Assembly: GCA_035540975.1 (NCBI GenBank)
Contig: DATLFN010000074.1
Location: 1-40,853, forward strand
Direction of reading: 5' to 3'
DNA: 40,853 nucleotides
DNA from: Acidimicrobiales bacterium
GTDB taxonomy: Bacteria; Actinomycetota; Acidimicrobiia; Acidimicrobiales; GCA-2861595
Shown here piece by piece: positions 24,640 through 34,189 of the stretch. The notes under the pieces are model-generated. The model had not been told where the DNA came from and searched no databases. It was given only the letters and a program-made list of their open reading frames with translations. Numbering within the stretch: position 1 is the first letter of the stretch; the number at the start of each line of letters is the position of its first letter. The translations under genes and the position numbers were made by a program.

Positions 24640-24705
24640 ATGACCTCGCTCCACACGATGCCGCCACGCGTGCCCGGCGGCCTGCGCCCGGCGCGCTGCC
24701 GGTGA
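24640..24705 (+). CDS. 21-residue leader ORF coupled to the aldo/keto reductase
   Basis: The ATG at 24640 is preceded by GGGAGG at a good distance (7 bases). The frame runs 21 codons and its TGA (24703-24705) overlaps the GTG start (24702) of the reductase, giving a GTGA junction. The reductase has no ribosome site of its own, so re-initiation from the leader is likely. The peptide is Pro/Arg/His-containing and has no run of one amino acid, so classic attenuation is not obvious. Confidence 0.5.
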   Translation: MTSLHTMPPRVPGGLRPARCR

Positions 24706-25745
24706 ACCGGGCGCCGCTGGGCGGCACCGGCCTGGAGGTGTCCCGCCTGGGGCTGGGTGCCTGGGCGATCGGAGGTGGGGAGTGGCAGGGCGGCTGGGGC
24801 CCCCAGGACGACGACCTGTCGGTGAAGGCGATCCGGGCTGCCGTCGACGCCGGGATCAACTGGATCGACACCGCCCCGGCCTACGGGCTGGGGCGGGCCG
24901 AGGAGGTGGTCGGCCGGGCGCTGGCCGAGATGCCCGAGGACGAGCGGCCGTACGTGTTCACCAAGTGCGGGCTGGTCTGGGAGCCGGGCGGGAAGACGGT
25001 CTCCAACGTGCTGGCCCCGGAGTCGATCCGGGCCGAGTGCGAGGCGTCGCTGCGGCGCCTGGGCGTCGAGCGGCTCGACCTGCTCCAGGTCCACTGGCCG
25101 TCCCACGACGGGACGCCCGTCGAGGAGTCCTGGCAGACCATGGCCGACCTCGTCGACGAGGGGAAGGTCGGCGCCATCGGCACCAGCAACTTCGACGTCG
25201 ACCTGCTCGAGCGGTGCCGGGCCGTCCGGCACGTGGACACGTACCAGCCCGAGCTGAACCTCATCGCGCGCGAGGCGGCCACCGGCACGATCGCCTGGTG
25301 CCGCCGCAACGGCACGGCCGTCATCGTCTACAGCCCCATGCGGTCGGGCCTGCTCACCGGGCGCTTCAGCGCCGAGCGTTCCCGCACCCTCCCCGAGGAC
25401 GACTGGCGGGCCACCCACCCCGACTTCACCGAGCCCGGGCTGCACCCGAACCTGCACCTGGTGGACCTCCTGCGGCCGGTGGCGGAGCGGTTGTCGTGCT
25501 CCCTGGCCGAGCTGGCGGTGGCGTGGGCGCTGGCGTGGCCCGGGGTCACCGGCGCCATCGTGGGCGCCCGGTCGCCGGAGCAGGTGGCGGGCTGGGTCGG
25601 TGCCGCCGGCGTGCGGCTCGGCTCGGCCGACCTGGACGAGATCGCCGCCGCCGTGCGGGCGTCGGGTGCCGGGCGAGGGCCGGTCCGCCCCGGAGAGGAC
25701 GCCGCCACGTGGACGACGCAGGCAGCCGCGGGAGCAGCCGGGTGA
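24702..25745 (+). CDS. Aldo/keto reductase
   Basis: A 347-residue AKR TIM barrel. The catalytic tetrad is D56 (NWIDTAPAYG), Y61, K88 (VFTKCG) and H131 (LLQVHWP). The C-terminal NADPH-binding loop is recognisable (AIVGARSPEQVAGW). It reduces aldehydes or ketones, including aldose sugars, with NADPH. Position at the head of a glycoside-degradation run suggests a sugar substrate (inference). The start is GTG 24702, where the family similarity begins, at the overlap with the leader ORF. The stop overlaps the next start by 4 bases. Confidence 0.88.
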   Translation: MNRAPLGGTGLEVSRLGLGAWAIGGGEWQGGWGPQDDDLSVKAIRAAVDAGINWIDTAPAYGLGRAEEVVGRALAEMPEDERPYVFTKCGLVWEPGGKTVSNVLAPESIRAECEASLRRLGVERLDLLQVHWPSHDGTPVEESWQTMADLVDEGKVGAIGTSNFDVDLLERCRAVRHVDTYQPELNLIAREAATGTIAWCRRNGTAVIVYSPMRSGLLTGRFSAERSRTLPEDDWRATHPDFTEPGLHPNLHLVDLLRPVAERLSCSLAELAVAWALAWPGVTGAIVGARSPEQVAGWVGAAGVRLGSADLDEIAAAVRASGAGRGPVRPGEDAATWTTQAAAGAAG

Positions 25746-27076
25746 CCGAGAGCGGCCTGCCGGGGGCGATCGAGCAGGTGGGGGCCTTCGAGTCGACGTA
25801 CATGCCCCGTCACGACGTGGACGTGACCGAGACGACCCGCCACGACGTCCGCTGGCGCGAGGACCTGGCGCTGCTGGGCGCCTGCGGCGTGCGCCGTGTC
25901 CGCTACCCCGTCCGCTGGCACCGCGTCGAGCGCACGGGCGGCGTCCTGGACTGGCGCGCCACCGACGAGGTGATGGAGCACCTGTCGGACGGTGGCTTCG
26001 AGCCCATCGTGGACCTGTGCCACCACACCAGCTACCCCCGCTGGATCCGCTCGTTCGCCGATCCCGCCTTCGGGCCGGCGTACCTGCGCTTCGTGGCCGC
26101 CTTCGCCGAGCGCTACCCCGAGGTCGGGGCGTACACGCTGTTCAACGAGCCGTTCACCACCTTCCTCCTGTGCGGGCAGGAGGGCCTGTGGCCGCCGTAC
26201 CACCGGGGGCTCTCCGGCATGCTGGACCTCGCCCGCAACGTGCTGCCGGCCGTCGCCCGGGCCAGCCGGCTGCTGCGGGAGGTGCGCCCCGGAGCCCGCC
26301 ACGTCTACGTGGAGGCCTGCGAGCGCCACACCTCGGCCGGCCGCCGGGGCGACGCCATGGCCGCCTACGCCAACGACCGGCGCTTCTTCTTCACCGACCT
26401 GTTCGTCGGGCGGCAGGTCGACCCCGGGCCCGGCCGGCCCTTCGTGGCGGACGTGCTGAGGGCCGGGGGCGAGGACCTGCTCGGCATGGAGCCCGGGCAC
26501 GTGGACGTCCTGGGGCTCGACTACTACGCACACAACCAGTGGCACTGGAGCGGGGCCCACCGCGGCACGACGCTGTCGCCCTCGCCCGTTCCGCTGGCCG
26601 ACGTCATCGTCGAGTACGCCGACCGCTACCGGCTCCCGGTCATGCTCGGGGAGACCAACGTCCGCGGCTTCGCCTCCGACCGGGCGACGTGGTTCAAGTA
26701 CACCCTCGAGCAGTGCGAGCGGGCGCGCGACGCCGGCGTGGCGCTCGACGGCTACTGCTGGTTCCCCTTCATCGACTCCTGCGACTGGGACTCCCTGCTC
26801 GCCCGCTGCGACGGCCGCGTCGACCCCGTCGGCGTGTACTGGCTCGACCCCGGAGCCGACCTGGCCCGCCGCCCGTCGGAGATGTCCGAGGCCTACACGA
26901 TGGCGGCGAGGGGCCTGCCGTCCACCGCGCTGCCCGCCTACGCCCTGCGGCCGCCCGTCTCGGAGCGACTCCGCGGCTACCTGCCCCACATGGACCACTG
27001 GGAGTGGCAGCCGGCGCCGGGCGCCCCCGCCCCCGTCGAGCCGCCCGCCCGTCGGGCAGAACTGAGGATCCCGTGA
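25742..27076 (+). CDS. GH1-like glycoside hydrolase
   Basis: A 444-residue TIM-barrel protein. The acid/base E136 is in TLFNEPF, the clan GH-A signature. A second conserved Glu, E304 in LGETN, is the likely nucleophile. Conserved RYPVRWHRVE near 54-64 and GLDYYAHNQWHW near 258-269 are GH1-like. Family GH1 members are beta-glucosidases and beta-galactosidases. The ETN in place of the usual TENG makes the assignment less certain. There is no signal peptide, so it is intracellular. GTG 25742 overlaps the reductase stop, and its stop overlaps the glycosyltransferase start, so three genes form a coupled run. Confidence 0.75.
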   Translation: MTESGLPGAIEQVGAFESTYMPRHDVDVTETTRHDVRWREDLALLGACGVRRVRYPVRWHRVERTGGVLDWRATDEVMEHLSDGGFEPIVDLCHHTSYPRWIRSFADPAFGPAYLRFVAAFAERYPEVGAYTLFNEPFTTFLLCGQEGLWPPYHRGLSGMLDLARNVLPAVARASRLLREVRPGARHVYVEACERHTSAGRRGDAMAAYANDRRFFFTDLFVGRQVDPGPGRPFVADVLRAGGEDLLGMEPGHVDVLGLDYYAHNQWHWSGAHRGTTLSPSPVPLADVIVEYADRYRLPVMLGETNVRGFASDRATWFKYTLEQCERARDAGVALDGYCWFPFIDSCDWDSLLARCDGRVDPVGVYWLDPGADLARRPSEMSEAYTMAARGLPSTALPAYALRPPVSERLRGYLPHMDHWEWQPAPGAPAPVEPPARRAELRIP

Positions 27077-28221
27077 CAACCCCGAACGACCTCGTCGTCC
27101 TCTCCCACCTGCGGTGGACGTTCGTGTGGCAGCGGCCGCAGCACCTCATCTCGCGGCTGGCGGCCGACCGCCGGGTGTGGTTCGTGGAGGAGCCCCTGGC
27201 GAACGGCACCTCGCGGCCGCGCCTGCGCTACGAGCAGCACGGACCGGTGACGCGGGTGTGGCTCGAGGTCCCCGGTCCCGAGCGCCACGTCAGCTTCGAC
27301 GACGACCTCGTAGACGTCTACCGCAGGGACCTGCCCGCCCTCCTCGGCGACGGCACGCCGTGCGACGCCTGGTTGTACACGCCGCTCGCCCTCGGGGTCG
27401 CCCGGTCGCTCGGCCCGTCGGTGCTGGTCTACGACGTGATGGACGACCTGGCCTCGTTCAAGGGAGCGGCGCGCTCGCTCCAGCTGCGCCACGCCCAGGC
27501 CCTCAAGGCGGCGGACGTGGTGTTCACCGGCGGCCGGTCGCTGTACCGCTCCGTGCTCCAGCACCGGCCCGAGGGCACCCACCTGTTCCCGAGCGGGGTC
27601 GAGCCCGAGCACTACGCCGTGGCCGTCGGGCGCCGGCGCCGGCGGCAGCGCCCCGTCGCCGGCTACGTGGGCGTCGTCGACGAGCGGATCGACCTGCGCC
27701 TGCTGGGCGACCTGGCCGCCGCCCTCCCCGACTGGGACGTGCAGGTGGTCGGACCGGTGGCGAAGATCGACCCGGCGACCCTTCCCCAGGCGCCGAACCT
27801 GTGCTACCTCGGCTCCCGGCCGTACGCCGTGCTCCCCGACGTGATGGCCGGCTTCGACGTGGCGCTCATGCCATTCGCCCTGAACGAGGCCACCCGCTCG
27901 ATCAGCCCGACCAAGACCCTGGAGTACCTGGCCGCCGGCCTGCCGGTGGTCTCCACGCGGGTGCCCGACGTGGTGGCCGACCACGGCTCCGTCGTCGACT
28001 TCCAGGACGACGGCGCCGGCTTCGCCGACGCATGCCGGCGGGTCCTGCGCCACGACGGGGCCCGGCGGGCCGAGATCGCCCAGCCGCTCCTCCACTGGCA
28101 GCACTGGGACACCATCGCCTCGCGGATGGACGCCATCCTGGCCGACGCCCGCACCGGCCGGACGGTCACCGGGTCGCCACGGGCGGAAGTCGCCGGGAGC
28201 GGCGCCATGGAGTCGGCCTGA
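27073..28221 (+). CDS. Glycosyltransferase (GT4/GT-B type)
   Basis: A 382-residue GT-B fold protein. The start, [23 protein letters not shown], is typical of a bacterial GT4-like group. The C-terminal Rossmann half has [11 protein letters not shown], a glycine-rich loop, and [21 protein letters not shown] at about 275-296, the nucleotide-sugar binding E-x7-E region. It would transfer a sugar from a nucleotide donor to an unknown acceptor. The start is GTG 27073, overlapping the GH1-like stop. The next gene begins after a 181-bp gap. Confidence 0.85.
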   Translation: MTTPNDLVVLSHLRWTFVWQRPQHLISRLAADRRVWFVEEPLANGTSRPRLRYEQHGPVTRVWLEVPGPERHVSFDDDLVDVYRRDLPALLGDGTPCDAWLYTPLALGVARSLGPSVLVYDVMDDLASFKGAARSLQLRHAQALKAADVVFTGGRSLYRSVLQHRPEGTHLFPSGVEPEHYAVAVGRRRRRQRPVAGYVGVVDERIDLRLLGDLAAALPDWDVQVVGPVAKIDPATLPQAPNLCYLGSRPYAVLPDVMAGFDVALMPFALNEATRSISPTKTLEYLAAGLPVVSTRVPDVVADHGSVVDFQDDGAGFADACRRVLRHDGARRAEIAQPLLHWQHWDTIASRMDAILADARTGRTVTGSPRAEVAGSGAMESA

Positions 28222-28402
28222 TCCCGCCTGGCGCCGGGGCGGTGGGGAGCCCGCGGGGGGAAGGTGGGCAGGGCGCCGGCATCACGTAGCGGCGTCCGGT
28301 GACCCGCAGCGACGCGGACGTCCCCGGCCTGCGGGTCGAGCCGCTCGCGGACCACCGCGGCGCGCCGGCGTCCCGGGCGGGGCGGTAATACTGAGCGGCC
28401 AC

Positions 28403-29473
28403 ATGCCCACGTCCTCCGCCCGCCTGACCGAGACGATGACCGGGGTCTTCCTGCCCGGGCAGCGCCGCGTCGAGCTCCGGGACGTCCCTGTGCCCGAGCC
28501 CGGTCCCGGGCAGGTGCTCGTCCGGATGCGCGCCTCCGCCATCTGCGGCAGCGACCTCCGGGCGATCTACCGGGAGCACCTCGGCACCGGGCCGGAGGCC
28601 TACCGCGGCGTGGTGGCCGGGCACGAGCCGGCCGGGGAGGTGGTCGAGGCGGGCCCGGGCTGCCGCCGGTTCGCAGCGGGGGACCGGGTCGCGGTGTACC
28701 ACATCGCCGGGTGCGGCCTGTGTGAGGAGTGCCGGCTCGGCTACCTGATCGGCTGCACGTCGCCGCTCCGGGCCGCCTATGGGTGGCAGCGTGACGGTGG
28801 CCACGCCGAGTACCTGCTGGCCGACGAGGCGACGTGCGTCGCCCTGCCCGGTTCGCTGTCCTACCTCGACGGGGCCTGCGTGGCGTGCGGCTTCGGGACG
28901 GTGTACGAGGCGCTCCGGCGCGCCGACGTCTCCGGGCGCGACCGCGTGCTGGTCGTCGGCATGGGACCGATGGGACTGGCGGCCGGGCTGCTGGCCAAGG
29001 CCCTCGGCGCACCCCTCACCGTCGGGGCCGACGTCGTGGAGTCGCGTCTGGATCTGGGCCGGCGCCTGGGCGCCATCGACGCCGCCGTGCCGGCCGACGA
29101 CCACGCCGCCGCCGCCGTCCGCGGCCTCACGGACGGCGGCTGCGAGGTGTCCATCGACTGCTCGGGGTCCACCGCCGGGCGGCTGGTGGCCCTGGAGGGC
29201 GCCCGGCGCTGGGGTCGCTGCGTCCTGGTGGGCGAGGGCAACCGGCTCGACGTCGACGTCAGCCGGGTGCTGATCCACCGCCAGCTCACCGTCCTCGGCA
29301 CATGGGTCACCAGCGTCTGGCGGATGGAGGAGCTGGTGGAGCGGCTGGCCCGCTGGGACCTGCACCCCGAGCGCACGGTCACCTCGCGGTTCGCGCTGGC
29401 CGACGCCGCCGAGGCGTACCGGGTGGCGGACGAGGGGCTCGGTGGCAAGGTGGCGCTGGTGACGGACGGATGA
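28403..29473 (+). CDS. Zinc-dependent medium-chain alcohol/polyol dehydrogenase
   Basis: A 356-residue MDR-family protein. The catalytic zinc site is C48 (ICGSD) and H74-E75 (GHEPAGEV). The structural zinc site C104, C107, C110, C118 is complete. Glycine-rich NAD(P) motif VVGMGPMG is near residue 190. Family members oxidise polyols, threonine, sorbitol or galactitol. Beside galT and a GH2 enzyme, a galactitol/sugar-alcohol role is reasonable but unproven. ATG 28403 is taken, although ATG 28436 is also possible. The stop overlaps the GH2 start (ATGA). Confidence 0.88.
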   Translation: MPTSSARLTETMTGVFLPGQRRVELRDVPVPEPGPGQVLVRMRASAICGSDLRAIYREHLGTGPEAYRGVVAGHEPAGEVVEAGPGCRRFAAGDRVAVYHIAGCGLCEECRLGYLIGCTSPLRAAYGWQRDGGHAEYLLADEATCVALPGSLSYLDGACVACGFGTVYEALRRADVSGRDRVLVVGMGPMGLAAGLLAKALGAPLTVGADVVESRLDLGRRLGAIDAAVPADDHAAAAVRGLTDGGCEVSIDCSGSTAGRLVALEGARRWGRCVLVGEGNRLDVDVSRVLIHRQLTVLGTWVTSVWRMEELVERLARWDLHPERTVTSRFALADAAEAYRVADEGLGGKVALVTDG

Positions 29474-32289
29474 CGGCCGCCCCGCCGCGGGAGCTGCGGC
29501 TGGACGAGCTGGGGCGGGCCTCGCTGGACGGCACGTGGGACTTCCACCCCGGGGACGCCGCGCCGGCCGACCTCGACACCGTGGCATGGACGTCGATCAC
29601 GGTGCCCGGGCTGTGGGAGGCCCAGGGGCACCTGGAGCTGGACGGGGTGGCGTGGTACCGGCTGCGGTTCGTCGTCGCCCACGCCGACCTGGCGGGGTGG
29701 TGGACCCTGCGGTTCGGCGCCGTCATGGACGTGGCCGAGGTGTACTTCAACGGTGGCCTGCTCGGCACCCACGGCTCGCCGTTCACCCCCTTCGAGGTGG
29801 ACGTCTCCGGCGCTCTGGTGGCCGGCGTCAACACCCTCGACGTCCGGGTGACCGACCCGTCGCTGGACGACCCCGAGCACCTCCGCCTGCCCCACGGCAA
29901 GCAGGGGTGGGCCAACCACGTGTTCCCCAGCCGGCCCAGCCTCTACATGACCTACGGCGGGATCTGGCAGCCGGTGACGCTGCGCCGCCACGGGCCCGTC
30001 GTCGTCACCGACGTGTTCGTGAACGGGGACCCCGACGACCTCGCCGTCCGCGTCGAGGTGGCGAACCGGTCCGGGGACCGGCGCCAGGTCCGGATGGGCG
30101 TGCGCGTCGTCGGCGCCGTCGCCGAGATGGCCGCCGCCCTCGGCGCCGGCGAGGTCGCCGTCGTCGAGCGGCGGTTCGGGCCGACGCGGGCGGCCCGGTG
30201 GTCGCCCCGGTCGCCGGCGCTCCACCACTGCCTGGTCGAGGCCCACGACGGCGGGGTGCTGAGCGACGCCCGGGCGGTGCGGTTCGGGCTGCGCCGGGTC
30301 CGGGTGGAGGGCAACCGCCTCACCATCGACGGCGAGCCGTACCGGATGAGGAGCGCCCTGGTCCAGGGCTTCCGGGCCGACGGGCTCTACGCCGAGGGGA
30401 CCCGCGCCGACATCGAGGAGGAGGTGGGGGCGGCGCTGGCCATGGGGTTCAACACCCTCCGCCTCCACATCAAGGCCTTCGACCCCACCTACCTCGACGT
30501 GTGCGACGAGCTCGGCATGCTGCTCCACTGCGACATCCCCGTGGCCGAGCCCATCGCCCACGAGGAGATGGGGGCCGGCACCGAGCTGGCCCGCCGGTGC
30601 GTGACCGCCGCCACCGAGCAGGTGCGACGGGACCGCAACCACCCGAGCGTCATCCTGTGGTCGGCCATGAACGAGCTGTGCCTCGACCGCCTCGAGGCGA
30701 AGGACTGGCCCATCTACGAGGACTTCGCCCGGGCCCTCGTCTCCGCGGTCAAGGACGCCGACTCCACCCGGCCCGTCATCGAGAACGACTGGGTCGAGCC
30801 CGACCCCGAGAGGGTCTACGCAGGGGACGTCCTCACCGCCCACTGGTACGGCCGGCTGCACGCCGACTACCTGGACAAGATCGAGGCGGCGTGCGCGGCG
30901 TGGGCCCACCTGGACCGGCCCCTGTACGTGACCGAGTTCGGCGACTGGGGGCTCCCGGACATGCCCGTGCTGTCCGACCCGCCGTTCTGGGACACGCGCG
31001 GCACCTACGCGGCGGGCCTCACGGCCACGCTGTGGCCGGCCACCGTCGGCCGGTTCGTGGCCGAGACCCACCGTTACCAGGGGTTGTCCGACCGCCTCCA
31101 GGCCGAGGTGTTCCGCCGGCACGACCACATCGGCGGCTACTGCGTCACCGAGCTCACCGACGTCCCCGCCGAGCTCAACGGCCTGCTCGACCTGCACCGC
31201 AACCCCAAGCCGATGGCGGTGGCGGAGATGGCCAGGCTGAACCAGGTCGTCCTGCCCATGCTCCACCTGGGCGGGCTGGTGGTGGACGCCGAGGACCTCG
31301 TCCGGGCGCCGGTGCACGTCGCCAACGACGGGCCGCCGCTCCGCGACGTGGTGGTGGAGGCGCGCTTCGGCGACGTCCCGTCGGCGTCCGCCGGCGAGGA
31401 GCTGGAGGAGGTGGACGCCACCGGCCTCCCCGCCGACCGGGTCATGGCCCGGTTCAACGAGTCGGTGTCGGCCGTGCGGGTCGACGAGCTGGCCGGGTGG
31501 CGCGCCACCCGCGTCGGCGAGGTGGCGCTCGTGGCGCCCGAGGTCCCGGGCAGCCACGACCTGGTGGTGACGCTGCGCTCGGAGGGCCGGGTGGTGGCCA
31601 AGAACCGCTACCCCATCCACGTGGTGCTGCCCGCGTCCGCCCCGGTGGCCGTGCGCGCCCTGGGCGACGGCGCGCTGGCCGAGGCCCTGGGGGCGGTGGG
31701 CGCCAAGGTGGGCGACGACGGCCCCACCTTCGTGGCCGAGGGCGGCCTCGACGGGACCACGGCGGCCGACGTCCGGGACCGCCTGGCGGGAGGGGGCACG
31801 GTCGTGGTCCTGGCCCAGTCGCCGGCGGCGGCCGACCACTACCCCGTCCCCGTGGCGCTGGAGCCCGTGGAGACGGCGTGGGGTTCGACGGTCTTCCACT
31901 TCACCACCACGTCGGGGGCGCTGCCCTCGCTCCCGCGGCGCAACGTCCTGGTGGCCGAGGACTCCACCATCTCGGCCACCACGGTGGTCGGCGCCATCGA
32001 CGGGATGGCCTTCCCGGACGAGCCGGTGGTCATCGCCTACAAGCCGGTGCCCGGCTCCCTCACCGCCACCGTCGTCGGGTCGCACGCCGTGGGCCCGGGC
32101 CGGCTGGTGGTCTGCCAGTACCGCCTCACCCGCCGTGCCGTGGCCCGCGACTCCGCCGCCCTCGCCCTCCTGCGCGACCTGGTCTGCGGGGCCGCCGACC
32201 CGACCCCCGCCATGGGCACCGAGGTCGCCCGCAAGGACGACGGCCGGAGCATGACGTACTACTCGTTCCCGGCCGGGTGGGACAGGTGA
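29470..32289 (+). CDS. Glycoside hydrolase family 2 protein (beta-galactosidase/glucuronidase type)
   Basis: A 939-residue protein. Order: N-terminal jelly-roll sugar-binding domain (about 20-180, with PGLWEAQG and YFNG), immunoglobulin-like domain (about 185-285), TIM barrel (about 290-580), then a beta-rich C-terminal half of unknown type. The acid/base E402 (SAMNEL) and nucleophile E489 (VTEFGDWG) are both in place, in the GH2 context. It hydrolyses terminal beta-galactosides, glucuronides or mannosides; the exact sugar is not readable. No signal peptide is present. It starts inside the dehydrogenase stop and ends inside the galT start, strongly suggesting that galactose is the product. 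Confidence 0.88.
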   Translation: MTAAPPRELRLDELGRASLDGTWDFHPGDAAPADLDTVAWTSITVPGLWEAQGHLELDGVAWYRLRFVVAHADLAGWWTLRFGAVMDVAEVYFNGGLLGTHGSPFTPFEVDVSGALVAGVNTLDVRVTDPSLDDPEHLRLPHGKQGWANHVFPSRPSLYMTYGGIWQPVTLRRHGPVVVTDVFVNGDPDDLAVRVEVANRSGDRRQVRMGVRVVGAVAEMAAALGAGEVAVVERRFGPTRAARWSPRSPALHHCLVEAHDGGVLSDARAVRFGLRRVRVEGNRLTIDGEPYRMRSALVQGFRADGLYAEGTRADIEEEVGAALAMGFNTLRLHIKAFDPTYLDVCDELGMLLHCDIPVAEPIAHEEMGAGTELARRCVTAATEQVRRDRNHPSVILWSAMNELCLDRLEAKDWPIYEDFARALVSAVKDADSTRPVIENDWVEPDPERVYAGDVLTAHWYGRLHADYLDKIEAACAAWAHLDRPLYVTEFGDWGLPDMPVLSDPPFWDTRGTYAAGLTATLWPATVGRFVAETHRYQGLSDRLQAEVFRRHDHIGGYCVTELTDVPAELNGLLDLHRNPKPMAVAEMARLNQVVLPMLHLGGLVVDAEDLVRAPVHVANDGPPLRDVVVEARFGDVPSASAGEELEEVDATGLPADRVMARFNESVSAVRVDELAGWRATRVGEVALVAPEVPGSHDLVVTLRSEGRVVAKNRYPIHVVLPASAPVAVRALGDGALAEALGAVGAKVGDDGPTFVAEGGLDGTTAADVRDRLAGGGTVVVLAQSPAAADHYPVPVALEPVETAWGSTVFHFTTTSGALPSLPRRNVLVAEDSTISATTVVGAIDGMAFPDEPVVIAYKPVPGSLTATVVGSHAVGPGRLVVCQYRLTRRAVARDSAALALLRDLVCGAADPTPAMGTEVARKDDGRSMTYYSFPAGWDR

Positions 32290-33275
32290 ACGAGCGCCGT
32301 CTGGACGCCACGACGGGCGAGTGGACGACGTACTCGGCGGCTCGCCAGGAGCGGACGTTCCTCCCCTCGGCCGCCCACTGCCCCCTGTGCCCGACGCGGC
32401 CGGGGGAGCCGCAGACCGAGGTGCCGCGCTCGTCGTACGAGGTCGTCGTGTTCGACAACCGCTTCCCCGCCCTCATGGCCGACCCGCCTCCTCCGCCCTC
32501 CGGGGCCGCAGGTGGCCCCCTCCAGCGGGTGGAGGCGGCGGCGGGCGCCACCGAGGTCGTCCTCTACTCCGACGACCACGCGCTCACCCTGGCGGACATG
32601 GGCGCGCCGCGCGTCCGCCGCCTCGTCGAGGTGTGGGCCGACCGCTACGAGAGGCTCGGGCTGCGCGACGAGGTCGCCTACGTGCTCGTGTTCGAGAACA
32701 AGGGCGAGGCCATGGGCGTCACGCTGCACCACCCCCACGGGCAGATCTACGGCTACCCGGAGATCCCGCCCCGCCCGCGGCTGGAGCTCACCACCGCGGC
32801 GGCGCACCTCGAGGCCAACGGGACCTGCGTGCACTGCGACGTCGTGGCGCGCGAGAGGGCCGACGGCGTGCGCGTGGTGGACGAGAACCGCAGCTTCGTG
32901 GCCTACGTCCCCTTCGCCGCCCGTTACCCCTACGAGGTGCACGTCGCGTCGCGGCGCCACGCCCCGAGCCTGCTCGACCTCACCGACCCCGAGCGCGACG
33001 CCCTCGCCGACGTGCTGGCGTCGGTGCTGCGGGCCTACGACGGGCTGTTCGGGTTCCCCATGCCGTACGTCATGGTGGTGCACCAGGCCCCCACCGACGA
33101 CGGCCGGTGGCTGGCGGTGAGCCACCTGCACGTGGAGTTCACGCCGCCCCACCGGGAGGCGGGCAAGCTCAAGTACCTGGCCGGGTCGGAGCTGGGCGGC
33201 GGGGCGTTCCTGAACGACGTGTTCCCCGAGGAGGCGGCCGCCCGGCTGAGAGGCATCGCCCGCTCCTGGCCCTGA
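32286..33275 (+). CDS. galT: Galactose-1-phosphate uridylyltransferase
   Basis: A 329-residue HIT-superfamily GalT. The zinc-binding CPLC is near residue 35. The active-site HPHGQ is at residues 149-153, with the uridylylated His 151 second in H-P-H. SHLHVEFTPP near residue 280 is the second conserved His cluster. It transfers UMP between UDP-glucose and galactose-1-phosphate. The start is GTG 32286, overlapping the GH2 stop. It completes the Leloir set with galK and galE on the minus arm. Confidence 0.94.
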   Translation: MNERRLDATTGEWTTYSAARQERTFLPSAAHCPLCPTRPGEPQTEVPRSSYEVVVFDNRFPALMADPPPPPSGAAGGPLQRVEAAAGATEVVLYSDDHALTLADMGAPRVRRLVEVWADRYERLGLRDEVAYVLVFENKGEAMGVTLHHPHGQIYGYPEIPPRPRLELTTAAAHLEANGTCVHCDVVARERADGVRVVDENRSFVAYVPFAARYPYEVHVASRRHAPSLLDLTDPERDALADVLASVLRAYDGLFGFPMPYVMVVHQAPTDDGRWLAVSHLHVEFTPPHREAGKLKYLAGSELGGGAFLNDVFPEEAAARLRGIARSWP

Positions 33276-33278
33276 CGG

Positions 33279-33302
33279 GGGGCCGCGGGCACCACCGGCC
33301 CC
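33279..33302. terminator. Possible bidirectional terminator hairpin
   Basis: A perfect 7-bp stem GGGGCCG/CGGCCCC with a 10-base loop lies in the 51-bp gap between convergent galT and the PhyH-like gene. The following TCTTCC is only weakly T-rich. Confidence 0.45.
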
Positions 33303-33326
33303 TCTTCCGCGACGCCGGTGCGTACG

Positions 33327-34079
33327 TCATCCGAGGGCCGGGGGCCGACCACCCACGTAGGGCGGCTCCAGCAGGCGGCGTTGCCGGGGCGTGAGGAGGG
33401 CGACCACGTCGGGCGGGGCGGCGTCGCCCCGCATCCACGCCGAGTTGCCCGGGGAGTACTTGTAGAGGAGGGCGTGGCGGACGTGGGCGCCGCGCCACGG
33501 CAGCGTGCCGTGGACCAGGGCCTCGGTGAAGACGAGGAGCGACCCGGCCGGCTGGGGCACCTCCTGCACCAGCCGCTCGGCCCCCTCGGGCCGGGGCAGC
33601 TCGGCCCGGTGGCTGCCGGGAATGCAGCCGAAGCCGCCGTCCCCCGGCCCCCCGCCGGAGAGCGACCACGAGAACGCCGTCAGGCCCGACCGCACGGCGC
33701 CCGCCCGGGACACGTGGAACTGGGCGGCGTCGAAGGGCTGCGCCGGGCCGTGCAGCCCGAGCCCGCTGGTGCCCGGGGCCATGGCGATGCCGTAGGCGTG
33801 GTCGAGCCGGACGTCGGGGCCGACGAAGGCGCGGAGGACGGCGACGACCAGCGGGTGGTCGAGCAGGTCCCGGAACCCCGGGTGCCAGCGCAGCAGCTCG
33901 CCGTGCCACCCGTGGCGCTGCGACTCCACCGTCCGGCCCGGGGGCGCCAGGCCCTGGGCCGCCACCGCCTCCCGCAGGTCGGACACCGTGGCGGCGTCCA
34001 GGGCGTCCTCGAACAGCAGGTAGCCCCGGGTGTCGAACGCGTACCGGTCGAGGGCCGACAACTCGGGCATGGCGCCCAT
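33327..34079 (-). CDS. PhyH-like Fe(II)/2-oxoglutarate oxygenase (atypical)
   Basis: A 250-residue protein. The start SALDRYAFDTRGYLLFEDALD, the GGFGCIPGSHRAELPRP segment and the final ALVHGTLPWRG with a following Arg match the phytanoyl-CoA dioxygenase superfamily. The usual iron-binding H-x-D is not seen; the equivalent place reads LHGPAQPF. Activity is therefore uncertain, although related sequences with HG at this place may exist. ATG 34079 is taken; ATG 34070 is as good. It diverges from the hydrogenase genes. The substrate is unknown. Confidence 0.65.
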   Translation of the reverse strand: MGAMPELSALDRYAFDTRGYLLFEDALDAATVSDLREAVAAQGLAPPGRTVESQRHGWHGELLRWHPGFRDLLDHPLVVAVLRAFVGPDVRLDHAYGIAMAPGTSGLGLHGPAQPFDAAQFHVSRAGAVRSGLTAFSWSLSGGGPGDGGFGCIPGSHRAELPRPEGAERLVQEVPQPAGSLLVFTEALVHGTLPWRGAHVRHALLYKYSPGNSAWMRGDAAPPDVVALLTPRQRRLLEPPYVGGRPPALG

Positions 34080-34189
34080 GATCGCAGGGAGGGCGTCGAC
34101 GAATGGGTCTGTCGGAACGCACCCGGCGCGCCGATGGAGGGAGGGGCGGCGTGCGTCCGCCTCGTCCACGCCATCCCGGAGGTGCCCCG

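Noticed and set aside
28299-28388. 29-codon GTG ORF in the glycosyltransferase-dehydrogenase gap
   Set aside because: No ribosome site, no recognisable feature, and chance ORFs of this size are common at this GC content.
28861-32085. Very long minus-strand frame over the dehydrogenase and GH2
   Set aside because: His/Gly/Arg-rich antisense of two well supported genes with all catalytic residues.
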